DNA from: Acetatifactor muris
GTDB lineage: Bacteria; Bacillota; Clostridia; Lachnospirales; Lachnospiraceae
Direction: 5' to 3'
DNA: 39,972 nucleotides
Assembly (NCBI GenBank): GCA_023664365.1
Contig: JAMPFR010000010.1
Span: 1-39,972, forward strand
The notes under the pieces were generated by a model that saw nothing but the letters and a program-made list of their open reading frames with translations, ran no database searches and was not told the DNA's origin. Below are positions 1 through 8,172 of the stretch, one piece after another; position 1 is the stretch's first letter, and every line of letters begins with the position of its first letter. A program made the translations under genes and the position numbers.

Positions 1-1
1 C

Positions 2-73
2 TACGGACAGTTTAAGGAAATCTACCCGGCCTGCAAGCCTTTGTTTGAAAAGCTGAAAGGAGAGAAAAAATGA
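2..73 (+). CDS. C-terminal end of a sugar kinase (probably FGGY family), truncated by window edge
   Basis: Only the last 23 codons are present, in the frame beginning at base 2 and ending in TGA at 71-73. The tail, reading YGQFKEIYPACKPLFEKLKG and then EKK, matches the helix that closes FGGY carbohydrate kinases (xylulokinase/fuculokinase type), where a 'YKxLYPxLKPxFxxL' segment is usual. The stop overlaps the next start as ATGA, so the two genes are translationally coupled. With a fucose/arabinose isomerase-like enzyme downstream, a ketose kinase is a sensible neighbour. The assignment rests on a short tail and context only. Confidence 0.6.
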   Translation, partial: YGQFKEIYPACKPLFEKLKGEKK

Positions 74-711
74 ATATTTTAGCTGTAAAAGACCCTGCTT
101 TTAAAAAGTATGGCCGGATTATCACAAATGTGGATGTTACGGAGCTTGTTTCCGCCATGCAAAGGACCCCCGTTCCTGAGGGAGTGACTTATGAACCCAG
201 CATTCCCGAACTGGAGGCGCTGCCTGTAATGCAGGAGCTGTCTTCCGTGGTATACGGCGAGATGCCTGTTCAGATTGGTTACTGCAACGGTCACAACACG
301 AAGCTGAACGCAGTGGAATACCACAGGGATTCGGAGATTAATGTTGCGGCCACGGATACGATTCTGATTCTCGGGAGTCTGCAGGATGTAGAGGTGGATC
401 ATACCTATGACACATCGAAGATGGAGGCATTTCTGATTCCGGCGGGAACGGCAGTGGAGGTTTATGCCACAACTCTGCATTATGCGCCCTGCAGTGTGGA
501 GGGAAAGGGCTTTCAGGTAGCCATTGTGCTGCCCAGAGGCACCAATTATCCTCTGAAGGCATCTCATCCCAAGGCGTCCGGCACAACTACGGACAATGAA
601 GACTGTCTGATTACGGCTGTGAATAAGTGGCTGATCGGGCATGCGGAGGGCGGTCTGGACGCGGGCAGCTTCCTTGGCCTGAAGGGGAAAAATTTGGATA
701 TTAATGAATAA
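70..711 (+). CDS. DUF4867 family protein, probable cupin-like sugar-operon accessory protein
   Basis: This is a 213-residue soluble protein with no signal peptide or membrane segment. It resembles the DUF4867 family, which is found in Clostridia beside fucose/arabinose isomerase-like genes and FGGY kinases. The middle part (about residues 75-165) has alternating strands with scattered His, Glu and Asp, including an HRDSE stretch and a later LHYAPC stretch. This fits a cupin-like fold that could bind a metal or a sugar acid. The start overlaps the upstream kinase stop by ATGA and has an AAAGGAGAG ribosome site. The biochemical role is not established; an epimerase, mutarotase or lyase-like step in the same sugar pathway is a guess from context. 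Confidence 0.75.
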   Translation: MNILAVKDPAFKKYGRIITNVDVTELVSAMQRTPVPEGVTYEPSIPELEALPVMQELSSVVYGEMPVQIGYCNGHNTKLNAVEYHRDSEINVAATDTILILGSLQDVEVDHTYDTSKMEAFLIPAGTAVEVYATTLHYAPCSVEGKGFQVAIVLPRGTNYPLKASHPKASGTTTDNEDCLITAVNKWLIGHAEGGLDAGSFLGLKGKNLDINE

Positions 712-796
712 GCGGAAGGAATCCGGAAGTTATGGCGGAGTCACGCCTTAATGAGTATAAAAAACAAATATAGTACGAAAACAGGAGGAATCAAAA

Positions 797-2281
797 ATGA
801 ACAATTTACCCCAGGTAAAAATCGGTATCGTTGCCGTAAGCCGCGACTGCTTTCCCGAAAGCCTGTCCGTGAACAGGAGAAAGGCCCTGGTAAAGGCCTA
901 TACGGAAAAGTACGGCCAGGCGGACATCTATGAGTGCCCTGTCTGCATCGTGGAGAGTGAGATCCATATGGTGCAGGCCCTTGAGGACGTCAAGGCCCAG
1001 GGCTGCAACGCCCTGTGCGTATACCTTGGAAATTTCGGCCCCGAGATTTCGGAGACCCTGCTGGCAAAGCACTTTGACGGGCCTTCCATCTTTGTGGCGG
1101 CAGCGGAGGAGAGCCAGGGGGACCTGATGGACGGCAGAGGCGACGCATACTGCGGCATGCTCAATGCCAGCTATAACCTGAAGCTGCGCAACATTAAGGC
1201 CTATATTCCCGAGTACCCTGTGGGCACTGCGGAGGAATGCGCGGACATGATTCATGAATTCGTGCCCATTGCAAGGGCCATTATCGGGCTGTCCGGCTTA
1301 AAAATCATCTCCTTCGGCCCCAGGCCCTTGAACTTCCTGGCCTGCAACGCGCCCATCAAGCAGCTGTACAACCTGGGAGTGGAGATTGAGGAGAACTCTG
1401 AGCTGGATCTGTTTGAAGCCTTTAACAAGCATATGGGAGATGAGAGAATCCCTGCAAAGGTGAAGGAGATGGAGGAAGAGCTGGGAGCAGGGAACAAGAA
1501 GCCCGAAATCCTGGAGAAGCTGGCCCAGTATGAGCTGACCCTCCTTGACTGGGTGGAGGAGCATAAGGGGTACCGTAAGTATGTTGCCATTGCCGGAAAG
1601 TGCTGGCCTGCCTTCCAGACCCAGTTCGGCTTTGTGCCCTGCTATGTGAACAGCCGCCTGACGGGCATGGGAATCCCCGTATCCTGCGAGGTTGACATAT
1701 ACGGCTGCCTGTCGGAGTTTATCGGCGCCTGCGTCAGCGCGGATGCGGTAACTCTGCTTGACATCAACAATTCGGTTCCCGCAGATATGTACAAAGAGGC
1801 GATAGAGGGCAAGTTCCCTTACACCCACAAGGACACCTTCATGGGCTTCCACTGCGGCAATACCTGCACCAAGAAGCTGGCCTTCTGTGAGATGAAGTAC
1901 CAGAAGATCATGGCAAGGAGCCTGCCTGTGGAAGTTACCAACGGGACCCTGGAGGGAGACATCCTGCCCGGAGACATCACCTTCTACCGCCTGCAGTCCA
2001 CGGCGGACAACAAGCTCCGTGCCTATATCGCCCAGGGGGAGGTGCTGAATGTGCCCACCAAATCCTTTGGGGGCATCGGTGTGTTTGCCATTCCGGAGAT
2101 GGGACGCTTCTACCGCCATGTGCTGATAGAGAAGAATTACCCCCACCACGGCGCGGTGGCCTTCGGACACTTTGGGAAGGCGCTGTACGAGGTGTTCAAG
2201 TACATAGGGGTGCCGGTGGAGGATCTGAACTACAACCAGCCCAAGTCCCTGCCTTATCCTACGGAGAATCCCTTCTGCTGA
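797..2281 (+). CDS. L-fucose/L-arabinose isomerase family protein
   Basis: This 494-residue cytoplasmic protein belongs to the FucI/AraA-like superfamily of metal-dependent aldose-ketose isomerases. The N-terminal part (to about residue 170) is Rossmann-like and contains the GCNALCVYLGNFGPE segment. The middle carries conserved acidic and Cys-rich motifs (CEVDIYGCLSEF, then HCGNTC), and a beta-rich C-terminal part follows. Length is normal for the family. It starts at ATG 797 after an ACAGGAGG ribosome site, 85 bp after the DUF4867 gene on the same strand, with no terminator between. The role is inferred as isomerisation of a pentose or 6-deoxyhexose feeding the kinase upstream. The exact sugar cannot be read from sequence, so no symbol is given. 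Confidence 0.85.
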   Translation: MNNLPQVKIGIVAVSRDCFPESLSVNRRKALVKAYTEKYGQADIYECPVCIVESEIHMVQALEDVKAQGCNALCVYLGNFGPEISETLLAKHFDGPSIFVAAAEESQGDLMDGRGDAYCGMLNASYNLKLRNIKAYIPEYPVGTAEECADMIHEFVPIARAIIGLSGLKIISFGPRPLNFLACNAPIKQLYNLGVEIEENSELDLFEAFNKHMGDERIPAKVKEMEEELGAGNKKPEILEKLAQYELTLLDWVEEHKGYRKYVAIAGKCWPAFQTQFGFVPCYVNSRLTGMGIPVSCEVDIYGCLSEFIGACVSADAVTLLDINNSVPADMYKEAIEGKFPYTHKDTFMGFHCGNTCTKKLAFCEMKYQKIMARSLPVEVTNGTLEGDILPGDITFYRLQSTADNKLRAYIAQGEVLNVPTKSFGGIGVFAIPEMGRFYRHVLIEKNYPHHGAVAFGHFGKALYEVFKYIGVPVEDLNYNQPKSLPYPTENPFC

Positions 2282-2307
2282 AAGCCGCGTAAGGCATAAC
2301 TAACTGA

Positions 2308-2345
2308 AACACCCCGCTAGGCATTTCGCCCGGCGGGGTGTTCAA
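2308..2345 (+). terminator. Hairpin terminator after the sugar operon
   Basis: A perfect 10-bp stem (AACACCCCGC at 2308-2317 with GCGGGGTGTT at 2333-2342) lies 27 bp after the isomerase stop. It sits between two converging genes. The U-tract is short on both strands, so termination may be modest or act on both strands. Confidence 0.7.
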
Positions 2346-2400
2346 TTATCATATAGGAAGCTTTGCCGCGGACACCTTGTGACAGGAAATTCCGTTGTGC

Positions 2401-4491
2401 TTATTTTTTCGGTGCGGCTTCAGAAGCGGGCTTTGGAAGAAAGGGACTTGGCTCCCCGCTGTACAGGAGAGTCAGCCTGTGCATGGCCCTGGTGCAGGCC
2501 ACATACAGCAGGCTTCTTTCATACTCGGAGCGGTAGTTTTTGCAGTCCGCTTCCGGAATGATTACCTCGTCGAATTCCAGCCCTTTGGACATGGATGCGG
2601 AGGAAACCATAACGCCGCCGTAGAACTCCGCGCTGTCATAGCTCAGCAGGTGCAGGTTTCCGCTGTCCGGAAGCTGACGTTTCAGCCATAGGTACAGCAG
2701 CTTTGCCTGGTCAGGACTCTTACACAATATGCCGAGTCTTACACCGGGCTCTTTCTCTATTGCCTCCTTTGTCAGATGCAGCACCGTGTTCCGTTCCTGT
2801 TCTGCATTCCCGCAGGCAAGTACGGCGGGGGTTTCTCCGTGGCGGTGTACCGGCTCTATATAAACGTCCTGACGAATACGGCCGGCGAATTCCATGATTT
2901 CAAAGGTGGAGCGGTAGCTTTTACAAATCTCTGTCACCCGGGCATCGGGATATAACTCCTTCATGCAGGCAAGTGAGCCATGCACAAAGGGCATTATACT
3001 TTGAGAGAAATCTCCAAGAATAGTCTTTCGACAGGGGTATAATTTGTTGATGACAGCGTACTGGATAGGGGTGTAATCCTGCATCTCGTCGATGATAAGA
3101 TGCTTTATGTCCGGATTTCCCGTGCCGCCCTCCAGGTACAGCTGCAAATACACCAGAGGGAAAATATCCGCGCTTTCCGGCGGCATCCCCTCCCGCCGGA
3201 GGAACAAATCCTCCCGCCCTATCCAGACATAGAAATTCCGGTACAGCTCCAGAAGGTCATTATACCGAAAGCGGCAGGTCAGCCAGTCCAGAATCTCATT
3301 TTTGGGCGGGCAGTATTTCCCTTTGGCTTGGCGGCTTCTGATTTCATCCGCTATCATGCCGGCTGTCTCCCACAGCCGCTGTTTCACGGGAAGGGTGGTC
3401 TGAAGAGAAAGGCATCTGTCGATAAAATCCCTGTCTACCATGCCATTTTTGTATACATAATCCTGAAGGATAAAATAATGCTTGTTGCAGTAATCCAGAT
3501 ATTCTTCCAGCCGGCGGACAAATTCCGGGGTGGCCTTAAAGGCGCTGCGTTCTGCCCAGCCTCTGTCCTCCGATTCCAGGAACCGGTTTATTTGGACGGC
3601 AAAAGGCTCCGGTTTCAGTTCCTTTGGCAGGAAGGGAGCGGCGACGTCCTCCATGGACACGCTGGGTACGGTTTCTTCCCCCAGCTCCGGCAATACGTTT
3701 GAGATATAATCTACAAAAATGCCGTTGGGCGAGATAATCAGGAAGTTTTTCGCAGTCATTTCATTTTTAAAGCGGTATAAATAGTAGGCGGCCCGGTGCA
3801 GAGCCACGGAGGTCTTTCCGGAGCCTGCCACACCCTGTATGATCATAGTGTGCGCCGATTCGTCCCGAATCAATCGGTTCTGTTCCTTCTGGATGGTGGT
3901 GACAATGTCCTTCATCCTGTGATCCGAGTTATGGGACAGCTCCTGCTGCAGCAGATCGTCGGTGATGGTGAGACCGGATTCCAGGGCATATTCCAGAATG
4001 CCCTTTTTGATTTTATACTGGCGTTTACAGAGGATATTTCCCGATATTCTGCCGGAAGGCGCGTCATACCAGGCGTCGCCCTGTTCAAATTCATAATACA
4101 TGCTGGCTACAGGAGTCCGCCAGTCAAACACCCGGTAAGGGCTTGCGGCATCCCAGAAGGAATATTTTCCGATATAGATTTTCATGGCTTCCGGGTCTTC
4201 CGGAGATTGAAAATCAATTCTGGAAAAATAGGGGGAGTCCATCATGGTTAAAATTCGGCGGAACTGCTCTTTCGTGCTTTCGCCGGAATCCACCAGTCTT
4301 TTCAGGGCAAACTCGTGAAAGATGGCCTCGTATTCGTCAAATTCCCACTGGTGTTCCCAGAAATACTGCAGGGACTCATGAGAATTAACGGCGTAGTAGT
4401 CCATATGCTTTAAGAGCTTATCCGCTGTTTTGTGCAGTTCCTGTTCCAGGCCCTCCAGATATTCCTTTTCTTCAGACAGATTGATTGGCAT
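2401..4491 (-). CDS. helD: HelD-like UvrD/Rep superfamily 1 helicase (RNA polymerase recycling ATPase)
   Basis: This 696-residue protein begins with a charged coiled-coil segment (about 5-35), as in HelD, whose N-terminal coiled coil enters RNA polymerase to remove stalled complexes. The superfamily 1 motifs are visible: Walker A GVAGSGKT at 220-227 with Lys226, the DEMQD Walker B at 468-472, a GDFSQS motif III-like segment after it, a YRST motif, and SASMSKGLEFDEVI near the C-terminus. UvrD nucleases or RecB-like proteins usually lack this N-terminal arm and are longer. It is monocistronic and convergent with the sugar operon. The start ATG at 4491 has a GGGAGGG ribosome site just upstream on the minus strand. 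The family is sure; the RNA polymerase role is inferred from the family. Confidence 0.85.
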   Translation of the reverse strand: MPINLSEEKEYLEGLEQELHKTADKLLKHMDYYAVNSHESLQYFWEHQWEFDEYEAIFHEFALKRLVDSGESTKEQFRRILTMMDSPYFSRIDFQSPEDPEAMKIYIGKYSFWDAASPYRVFDWRTPVASMYYEFEQGDAWYDAPSGRISGNILCKRQYKIKKGILEYALESGLTITDDLLQQELSHNSDHRMKDIVTTIQKEQNRLIRDESAHTMIIQGVAGSGKTSVALHRAAYYLYRFKNEMTAKNFLIISPNGIFVDYISNVLPELGEETVPSVSMEDVAAPFLPKELKPEPFAVQINRFLESEDRGWAERSAFKATPEFVRRLEEYLDYCNKHYFILQDYVYKNGMVDRDFIDRCLSLQTTLPVKQRLWETAGMIADEIRSRQAKGKYCPPKNEILDWLTCRFRYNDLLELYRNFYVWIGREDLFLRREGMPPESADIFPLVYLQLYLEGGTGNPDIKHLIIDEMQDYTPIQYAVINKLYPCRKTILGDFSQSIMPFVHGSLACMKELYPDARVTEICKSYRSTFEIMEFAGRIRQDVYIEPVHRHGETPAVLACGNAEQERNTVLHLTKEAIEKEPGVRLGILCKSPDQAKLLYLWLKRQLPDSGNLHLLSYDSAEFYGGVMVSSASMSKGLEFDEVIIPEADCKNYRSEYERSLLYVACTRAMHRLTLLYSGEPSPFLPKPASEAAPKK

Positions 4492-4565
4492 GCAGTTTCC
4501 CTCCCGGCTGCTCGCTAAAAGTAACTAAGCCTCAGTATAGTATGCTCCGGAGCGCATTACCAGAC

Positions 4566-4594
4566 TTGATTTTTTTCGGTTTTTGTGGTAATGT
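4566..4594 (+). promoter_or_regulatory. Possible promoter for the MATE gene
   Basis: TTGATT (4566-4571) and TAATGT (4589-4594) are separated by 17 bp, with a TG one base before the -10 box (extended -10). The box is imperfect, so the call is tentative. Confidence 0.4.
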
Positions 4595-4611
4595 ATATAC
4601 AGGTTAAAAAA

Positions 4612-4659
4612 CAGAAAGAGCAGAAAGGGCAGAAAGAGCAGAAAGAGCAGAAAGAGCAG
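4612..4659 (+). repeat. Tandem 9-bp repeat, unit CAGAAAGAG, 5.3 copies
   Basis: There are five consecutive units from 4612 to 4656 plus a partial sixth (CAG). The second unit differs by one base (CAGAAAGGG). The array lies in the untranslated leader between the putative promoter and the MATE gene. The 302-bp gap 4492-4793 otherwise holds the helD upstream region, this promoter and the hairpin that follows the array. Confidence 0.9.
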
Positions 4660-4689
4660 TCCGGACTCAGGAGGGCGGCTCTTTTTTAG
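4651..4689 (+). terminator. Terminator-like hairpin in the MATE leader (possible attenuator)
   Basis: AAAGAGC from the last repeat unit (4652-4658) can pair with GCTCTTT (4678-4684), which runs into a string of six T. The long loop makes it weak. Every full repeat unit except the variant one supplies the same AAAGAGC, so several alternative pairings with one 3' arm are possible. Confidence 0.4.
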
Positions 4690-4793
4690 TAAAAATGTAC
4701 ATTGCATAATGGAGGGAATGTGACTATACTCTTTAGTCGGTGTCGGCGCAGAAGCAGGCTGCGCGGATAAAAACCGGAAGGGACGATAAGACA

Positions 4794-6140
4794 ATGACTA
4801 AGGATATGACAAAGGGTTCTCCCATGAAACTGATTTTAAGCTTTTCAATACCGCTTTTCTTCGGATTTCTGTTCCAGCAGTTTTATAATCTGGTGGATAC
4901 GGTGATCGTGGGCCGGTTTCTCGGCAAAGAGAATCTGGCGGCGGTGGGGGCCACCGGTTCCGTGAATTTCCTGATTATCGGTTTCTGCATGGGGGTGTGC
5001 AGCGGCTTTGCAATCCCTGTATCCCACAAGTTCGGCGCAGGCGATTATGCGGGCATGCGGAGAGTGGTGGCTAACTGTGTCTGGCTTTCCGCCGGGTTTG
5101 CCGTGTTCATGACGGTGCTGACTACCATTGCCTGTCGTTATATTCTGCTCGTCATGCAGACGCCGGAAAATATTATAGATGCTTCCTATTCTTACATATG
5201 GGTGATTTTTCTGGGGATTCCCGTGACATTTCTGTACAATATGACGTCCGGTATTATCCGATCCATGGGAGACAGTAAAACCCCGGTTATTTTCCTGCTG
5301 TTGTCTTCCGTTATCAACATAGGTCTGGATTTGTTTTTCATTATAAATCTGCAGTGGGGAGTTAAGGGAGCGGCCTGGGCCACGGTGATTTCCCAGGGGG
5401 TTTCGGGTCTGTGCTGTCTGTTGTTTATCAGAAAGAAGTTCGATATTCTGAAGATACGGAAAGAGGAGTGGGCGCCCAACGGACATTTGATGGGAACGCT
5501 CTGCAGCATGGGAGTGCCTATGGGGCTGCAGTATTCTATCACGGCCATCGGCAGCGTGATTTTGCAGAGCGCCACCAATACCCTTGGTTCCGACGCAGTT
5601 GCGGCAGTAACGGCGGCAGGGCGTATCAACAGCTTTCTCTCCTGTCCCTTTGACGCTTTTGGCTCCACCATGGCTACTTACGGCGGGCAGAACGTGGGAG
5701 CCGGACGGCTGGAACGCATTGGTGTGGGGTTAAAGTCCTGTGTGCTGCTGGGAGCGGGATATTCGGTCATTGCCCTGGCAGTGGCGGTGTTTCTGGGACG
5801 GCCCCTGGCAACCCTCTTTCTGGAGGCTTCCGAGACGGCGATTATCGGGGACGTGAGGTTTTTCCTGATTTGCAGCACGGCCTTTTATTTTCCTCTTGCC
5901 CTGGTGAACATTGTCCGGTTCCTGATACAGGGTATGGGTTTTCCTGCCTTTGCGATTCTGGCCGGAGTCTTCGAGATGGCGGCCAGGACAATCGCCGGTT
6001 TTGCGTTGGTGCCCCTGTTCGGGTTTACCGGGGTCTGCTTCGGCAGTCCTGCCGCCTGGATTTTTGCGGATATTTTCCTTATTCCGGCGTATTTTCATGT
6101 AAAGAAGGTTCTGAACCGGAGGCTGACGGGAAAGGCCTGA
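4794..6140 (+). CDS. MATE family multidrug/metabolite efflux transporter
   Basis: This 448-residue integral membrane protein has about 12 hydrophobic segments. It opens with the MATE signature region (LSFSIPLFFGFLFQQFYNLVDTVIVGR) and repeats a related pattern in the second half, as expected for two six-helix lobes. Such proteins expel cationic drugs or metabolites in exchange for Na+ or H+. I chose ATG 4794, preceded by CGGAAGGGA about 10 bases upstream, rather than the GTG at 4740, which would add 18 polar residues with no ribosome site. The substrate is unknown. The 3' end overlaps the converging glycosidase gene by 62 bp. Confidence 0.9.
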   Translation: MTKDMTKGSPMKLILSFSIPLFFGFLFQQFYNLVDTVIVGRFLGKENLAAVGATGSVNFLIIGFCMGVCSGFAIPVSHKFGAGDYAGMRRVVANCVWLSAGFAVFMTVLTTIACRYILLVMQTPENIIDASYSYIWVIFLGIPVTFLYNMTSGIIRSMGDSKTPVIFLLLSSVINIGLDLFFIINLQWGVKGAAWATVISQGVSGLCCLLFIRKKFDILKIRKEEWAPNGHLMGTLCSMGVPMGLQYSITAIGSVILQSATNTLGSDAVAAVTAAGRINSFLSCPFDAFGSTMATYGGQNVGAGRLERIGVGLKSCVLLGAGYSVIALAVAVFLGRPLATLFLEASETAIIGDVRFFLICSTAFYFPLALVNIVRFLIQGMGFPAFAILAGVFEMAARTIAGFALVPLFGFTGVCFGSPAAWIFADIFLIPAYFHVKKVLNRRLTGKA

Positions 6141-7995
6141 TCTTTACTACTTTTCTGTCATAGGTCACCAGTCCGTTTACCTCCTCCTCAACGTCGGAAA
6201 GCTGGGTATATACGGCTCCGCTGAGGCCCTTTGCGGCCAGCGGCATGAGCTGCTGCTCAAGAAGCTGTCTGTAGGCGGCGTTCAGCTCTTCCAGGGTGGC
6301 ATACCGACGGTAGCCGAAGACCTGCTCTACGGAGGAATGTCCTTCAATGTGGCAGGCATAGCCGCCGTATTCGCTGATGACGAAAGCCCGCTTTTTGTCA
6401 TGCTTTACCTTTAATTTTCTGAAATAATTGTGAATGCTTTTAAAGTCTCCGCTTCTCTGGTCGAACCAGCCGCTGGCATGATCCACCGGACGGGCGGGGT
6501 CTTTTTCCTTTACCAGCCGGGCAATGCGTGCAGCGTCAAACTGGCCCCAGCCCTCGTTAAAGGGTACCCAGACGGCTATGGAGGGAGCGCTGTAAAGGTG
6601 TTCTACGGTCTCCAGGCACTCCTGCTCCCAATCCCGGCGGCCGGCCGCCTCATGCCGGGAAAACAGCTTATAGTGGGAATCCCTGGTGTGGCGGGACATG
6701 TTTGGAAATACGGTGGGCATATAGCAGACAAAGGGCATATGGTAGGTGGTGCCTCCGCTGACCATGTCCTGCCATACAATCATACCCAGCCTGTCACAGT
6801 GGTAATACCAGCGCAGGGCCTCGATTTTGATATGCTTTCGCAGCATGTTGAAGCCCGTATCCCGGGCCAGCTGAATGTCATAAATCAAGGCTTGATCGCA
6901 GGGGGCGGTCATCAGGCCGTCGGACCAGTAGCCCTGATCCAGCAGACCGTGGAGGAAGAGGGGCTTATGGTTCAAACAGAAACGGCGCACACCCCTTTCG
7001 TCAGGCTCTACGGAAAAGCTTCTCAGGGCAAAGTAGCTTTGGATGACGTCGTCATCCGCCACGATGGTAAAGCTGTACAGATAGGGTTCCTCCGGCGTCC
7101 AGAGGAAAACCTCATCCTCCGGCAGAATCAGCCGCAGCACATTGGGAGCGGAAGACTCCCGCTGGACGGACACGCCGATAAGGGCGCCGGTGCGTTCCCC
7201 TAAAGGTAAGCAGGACGCGGCGTCATTGGAGGATACAAATTCGGCGGTAGCCTTGTGCACGGTGCAGGAGACGAAGGAAAATTCTTTTTTGGAAAAGAAT
7301 TTGACGGATACGGCGCCGTGGTCCGGGTCGGGGGTGATTTCCAGCCGCTCAATACGGTTATCCGGCGCCCATTCATACCAGACGCTCTGCCAGATACCGC
7401 TTTGGGCGGTGTAAAACATGCCGCCCCTATTCAGCGTCTGCTTGCCCCTTGTATACCAGGAGGTATCGCTGATATCTCTGACCCTTACCCGGAGAACCAG
7501 GGGAGAGTCCGAGACATAGTCGGTGATGTCTGCATGGAAGGGAAGGTATCCGCCGGTATGGGAGGCTGCTTCCCGGCCGTTGCAATAGACGGAAGCCTGC
7601 TGATCCACAGCCTGAAAATGCAGAATACAGCGAAGACCTTTTTCTTTGCGGGCATAATCCTCCTCTGAAAAGACCACTTCCCTTTCATACCAGAGATATT
7701 CATCAGGCTGCAGCTGGCGGTTTACACCGGAAAGCAGGGATTCAGGAGAGAAGGGCACCAGAATATCCTGTTTTTCGGGCGTTTCGCCGGTTTCCTCCAA
7801 GGGGGTGAAGCAGCAGCTCCATTTGCCGTTGAGAATTGTGTAATTGTCCCGCTCCAGCTGGGGTCTGGGATATTCCTGCCATACGGCCGGTGCGGCAGAG
7901 TCCCTGATTTCTTCACCCCATGGGGTGTACAGCGGAATCAGAACTGTTTCAGGCTGTTCTCTGCTTATGTTGGAAACGGCGTCTTTTATTCTCAT
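6079..7995 (-). CDS. Glycoside hydrolase family 2 enzyme (beta-galactosidase/beta-glucuronidase type)
   Basis: This 638-residue protein has the GH2 layout: an N-terminal jelly-roll sugar-binding domain (about 25-205), an immunoglobulin-like domain (about 210-330) and a TIM barrel from about 335. The acid/base glutamate is Glu481 in PFNEGWGQ and the nucleophile is Glu542 in ISEYGG. There is no signal peptide, so it is cytoplasmic and acts on imported oligosaccharides. It is shorter than LacZ and lacks the LacZ C-terminal domain. ATG 7995 follows an AGGTGA ribosome site. It is transcribed divergently from an arabinofuranosidase, suggesting joint use on arabinose-containing plant glycans. Substrate specificity is not readable. 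Confidence 0.9.
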   Translation of the reverse strand: MRIKDAVSNISREQPETVLIPLYTPWGEEIRDSAAPAVWQEYPRPQLERDNYTILNGKWSCCFTPLEETGETPEKQDILVPFSPESLLSGVNRQLQPDEYLWYEREVVFSEEDYARKEKGLRCILHFQAVDQQASVYCNGREAASHTGGYLPFHADITDYVSDSPLVLRVRVRDISDTSWYTRGKQTLNRGGMFYTAQSGIWQSVWYEWAPDNRIERLEITPDPDHGAVSVKFFSKKEFSFVSCTVHKATAEFVSSNDAASCLPLGERTGALIGVSVQRESSAPNVLRLILPEDEVFLWTPEEPYLYSFTIVADDDVIQSYFALRSFSVEPDERGVRRFCLNHKPLFLHGLLDQGYWSDGLMTAPCDQALIYDIQLARDTGFNMLRKHIKIEALRWYYHCDRLGMIVWQDMVSGGTTYHMPFVCYMPTVFPNMSRHTRDSHYKLFSRHEAAGRRDWEQECLETVEHLYSAPSIAVWVPFNEGWGQFDAARIARLVKEKDPARPVDHASGWFDQRSGDFKSIHNYFRKLKVKHDKKRAFVISEYGGYACHIEGHSSVEQVFGYRRYATLEELNAAYRQLLEQQLMPLAAKGLSGAVYTQLSDVEEEVNGLVTYDRKVVKIRPFPSASGSEPSLHENTPE

Positions 7996-8032
7996 GGGAG
8001 TTCACCTCATTTCATGTCATACATCTTACATT

Positions 8033-8062
8033 CAGTATAGCACAAATATGTGTAAAATACTG
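8033..8062. promoter_or_regulatory. 30-bp imperfect palindrome, probable operator between divergent glycosidase genes
   Basis: The site reads CAGTAT at 8033-8038 and ATACTG at 8057-8062 around a core ACAAATATGTGT. Twenty-two of its 30 positions are symmetric. It lies 9 bp upstream of the arabinofuranosidase -35 box, and one arm contains TATACT on the minus strand, a possible -10 for the GH2 gene. That placement suits a repressor controlling both directions, for example an arabinose- or oligosaccharide-responsive factor. The regulator is not in this window. Confidence 0.5.
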
Positions 8063-8071
8063 CTTTTTTAT

Positions 8072-8100
8072 TTGACATTTTCAGCATAAAGGAATACACT
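8072..8100 (+). promoter_or_regulatory. Sigma-A type promoter for the arabinofuranosidase operon
   Basis: A consensus TTGACA (8072-8077) is followed after exactly 17 bp by TACACT (8095-8100). The expected transcript starts near 8107, leaving a leader of about 66 nt before the ATG at 8173. Confidence 0.75.
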
Positions 8101-8172
8101 GAATGTGCAAAGCAAAAAGTTTAATGCTTCACTCAAAAGTGAAATAAAAAGAGAAGAGAAGGGGTAAGGCAA

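Noticed and set aside
4525-4794. 89-residue minus-strand frame rich in Leu and Phe
   Set aside because: It is the CAGAAAGAG tandem repeat read backwards, has no ribosome site and covers the MATE leader.
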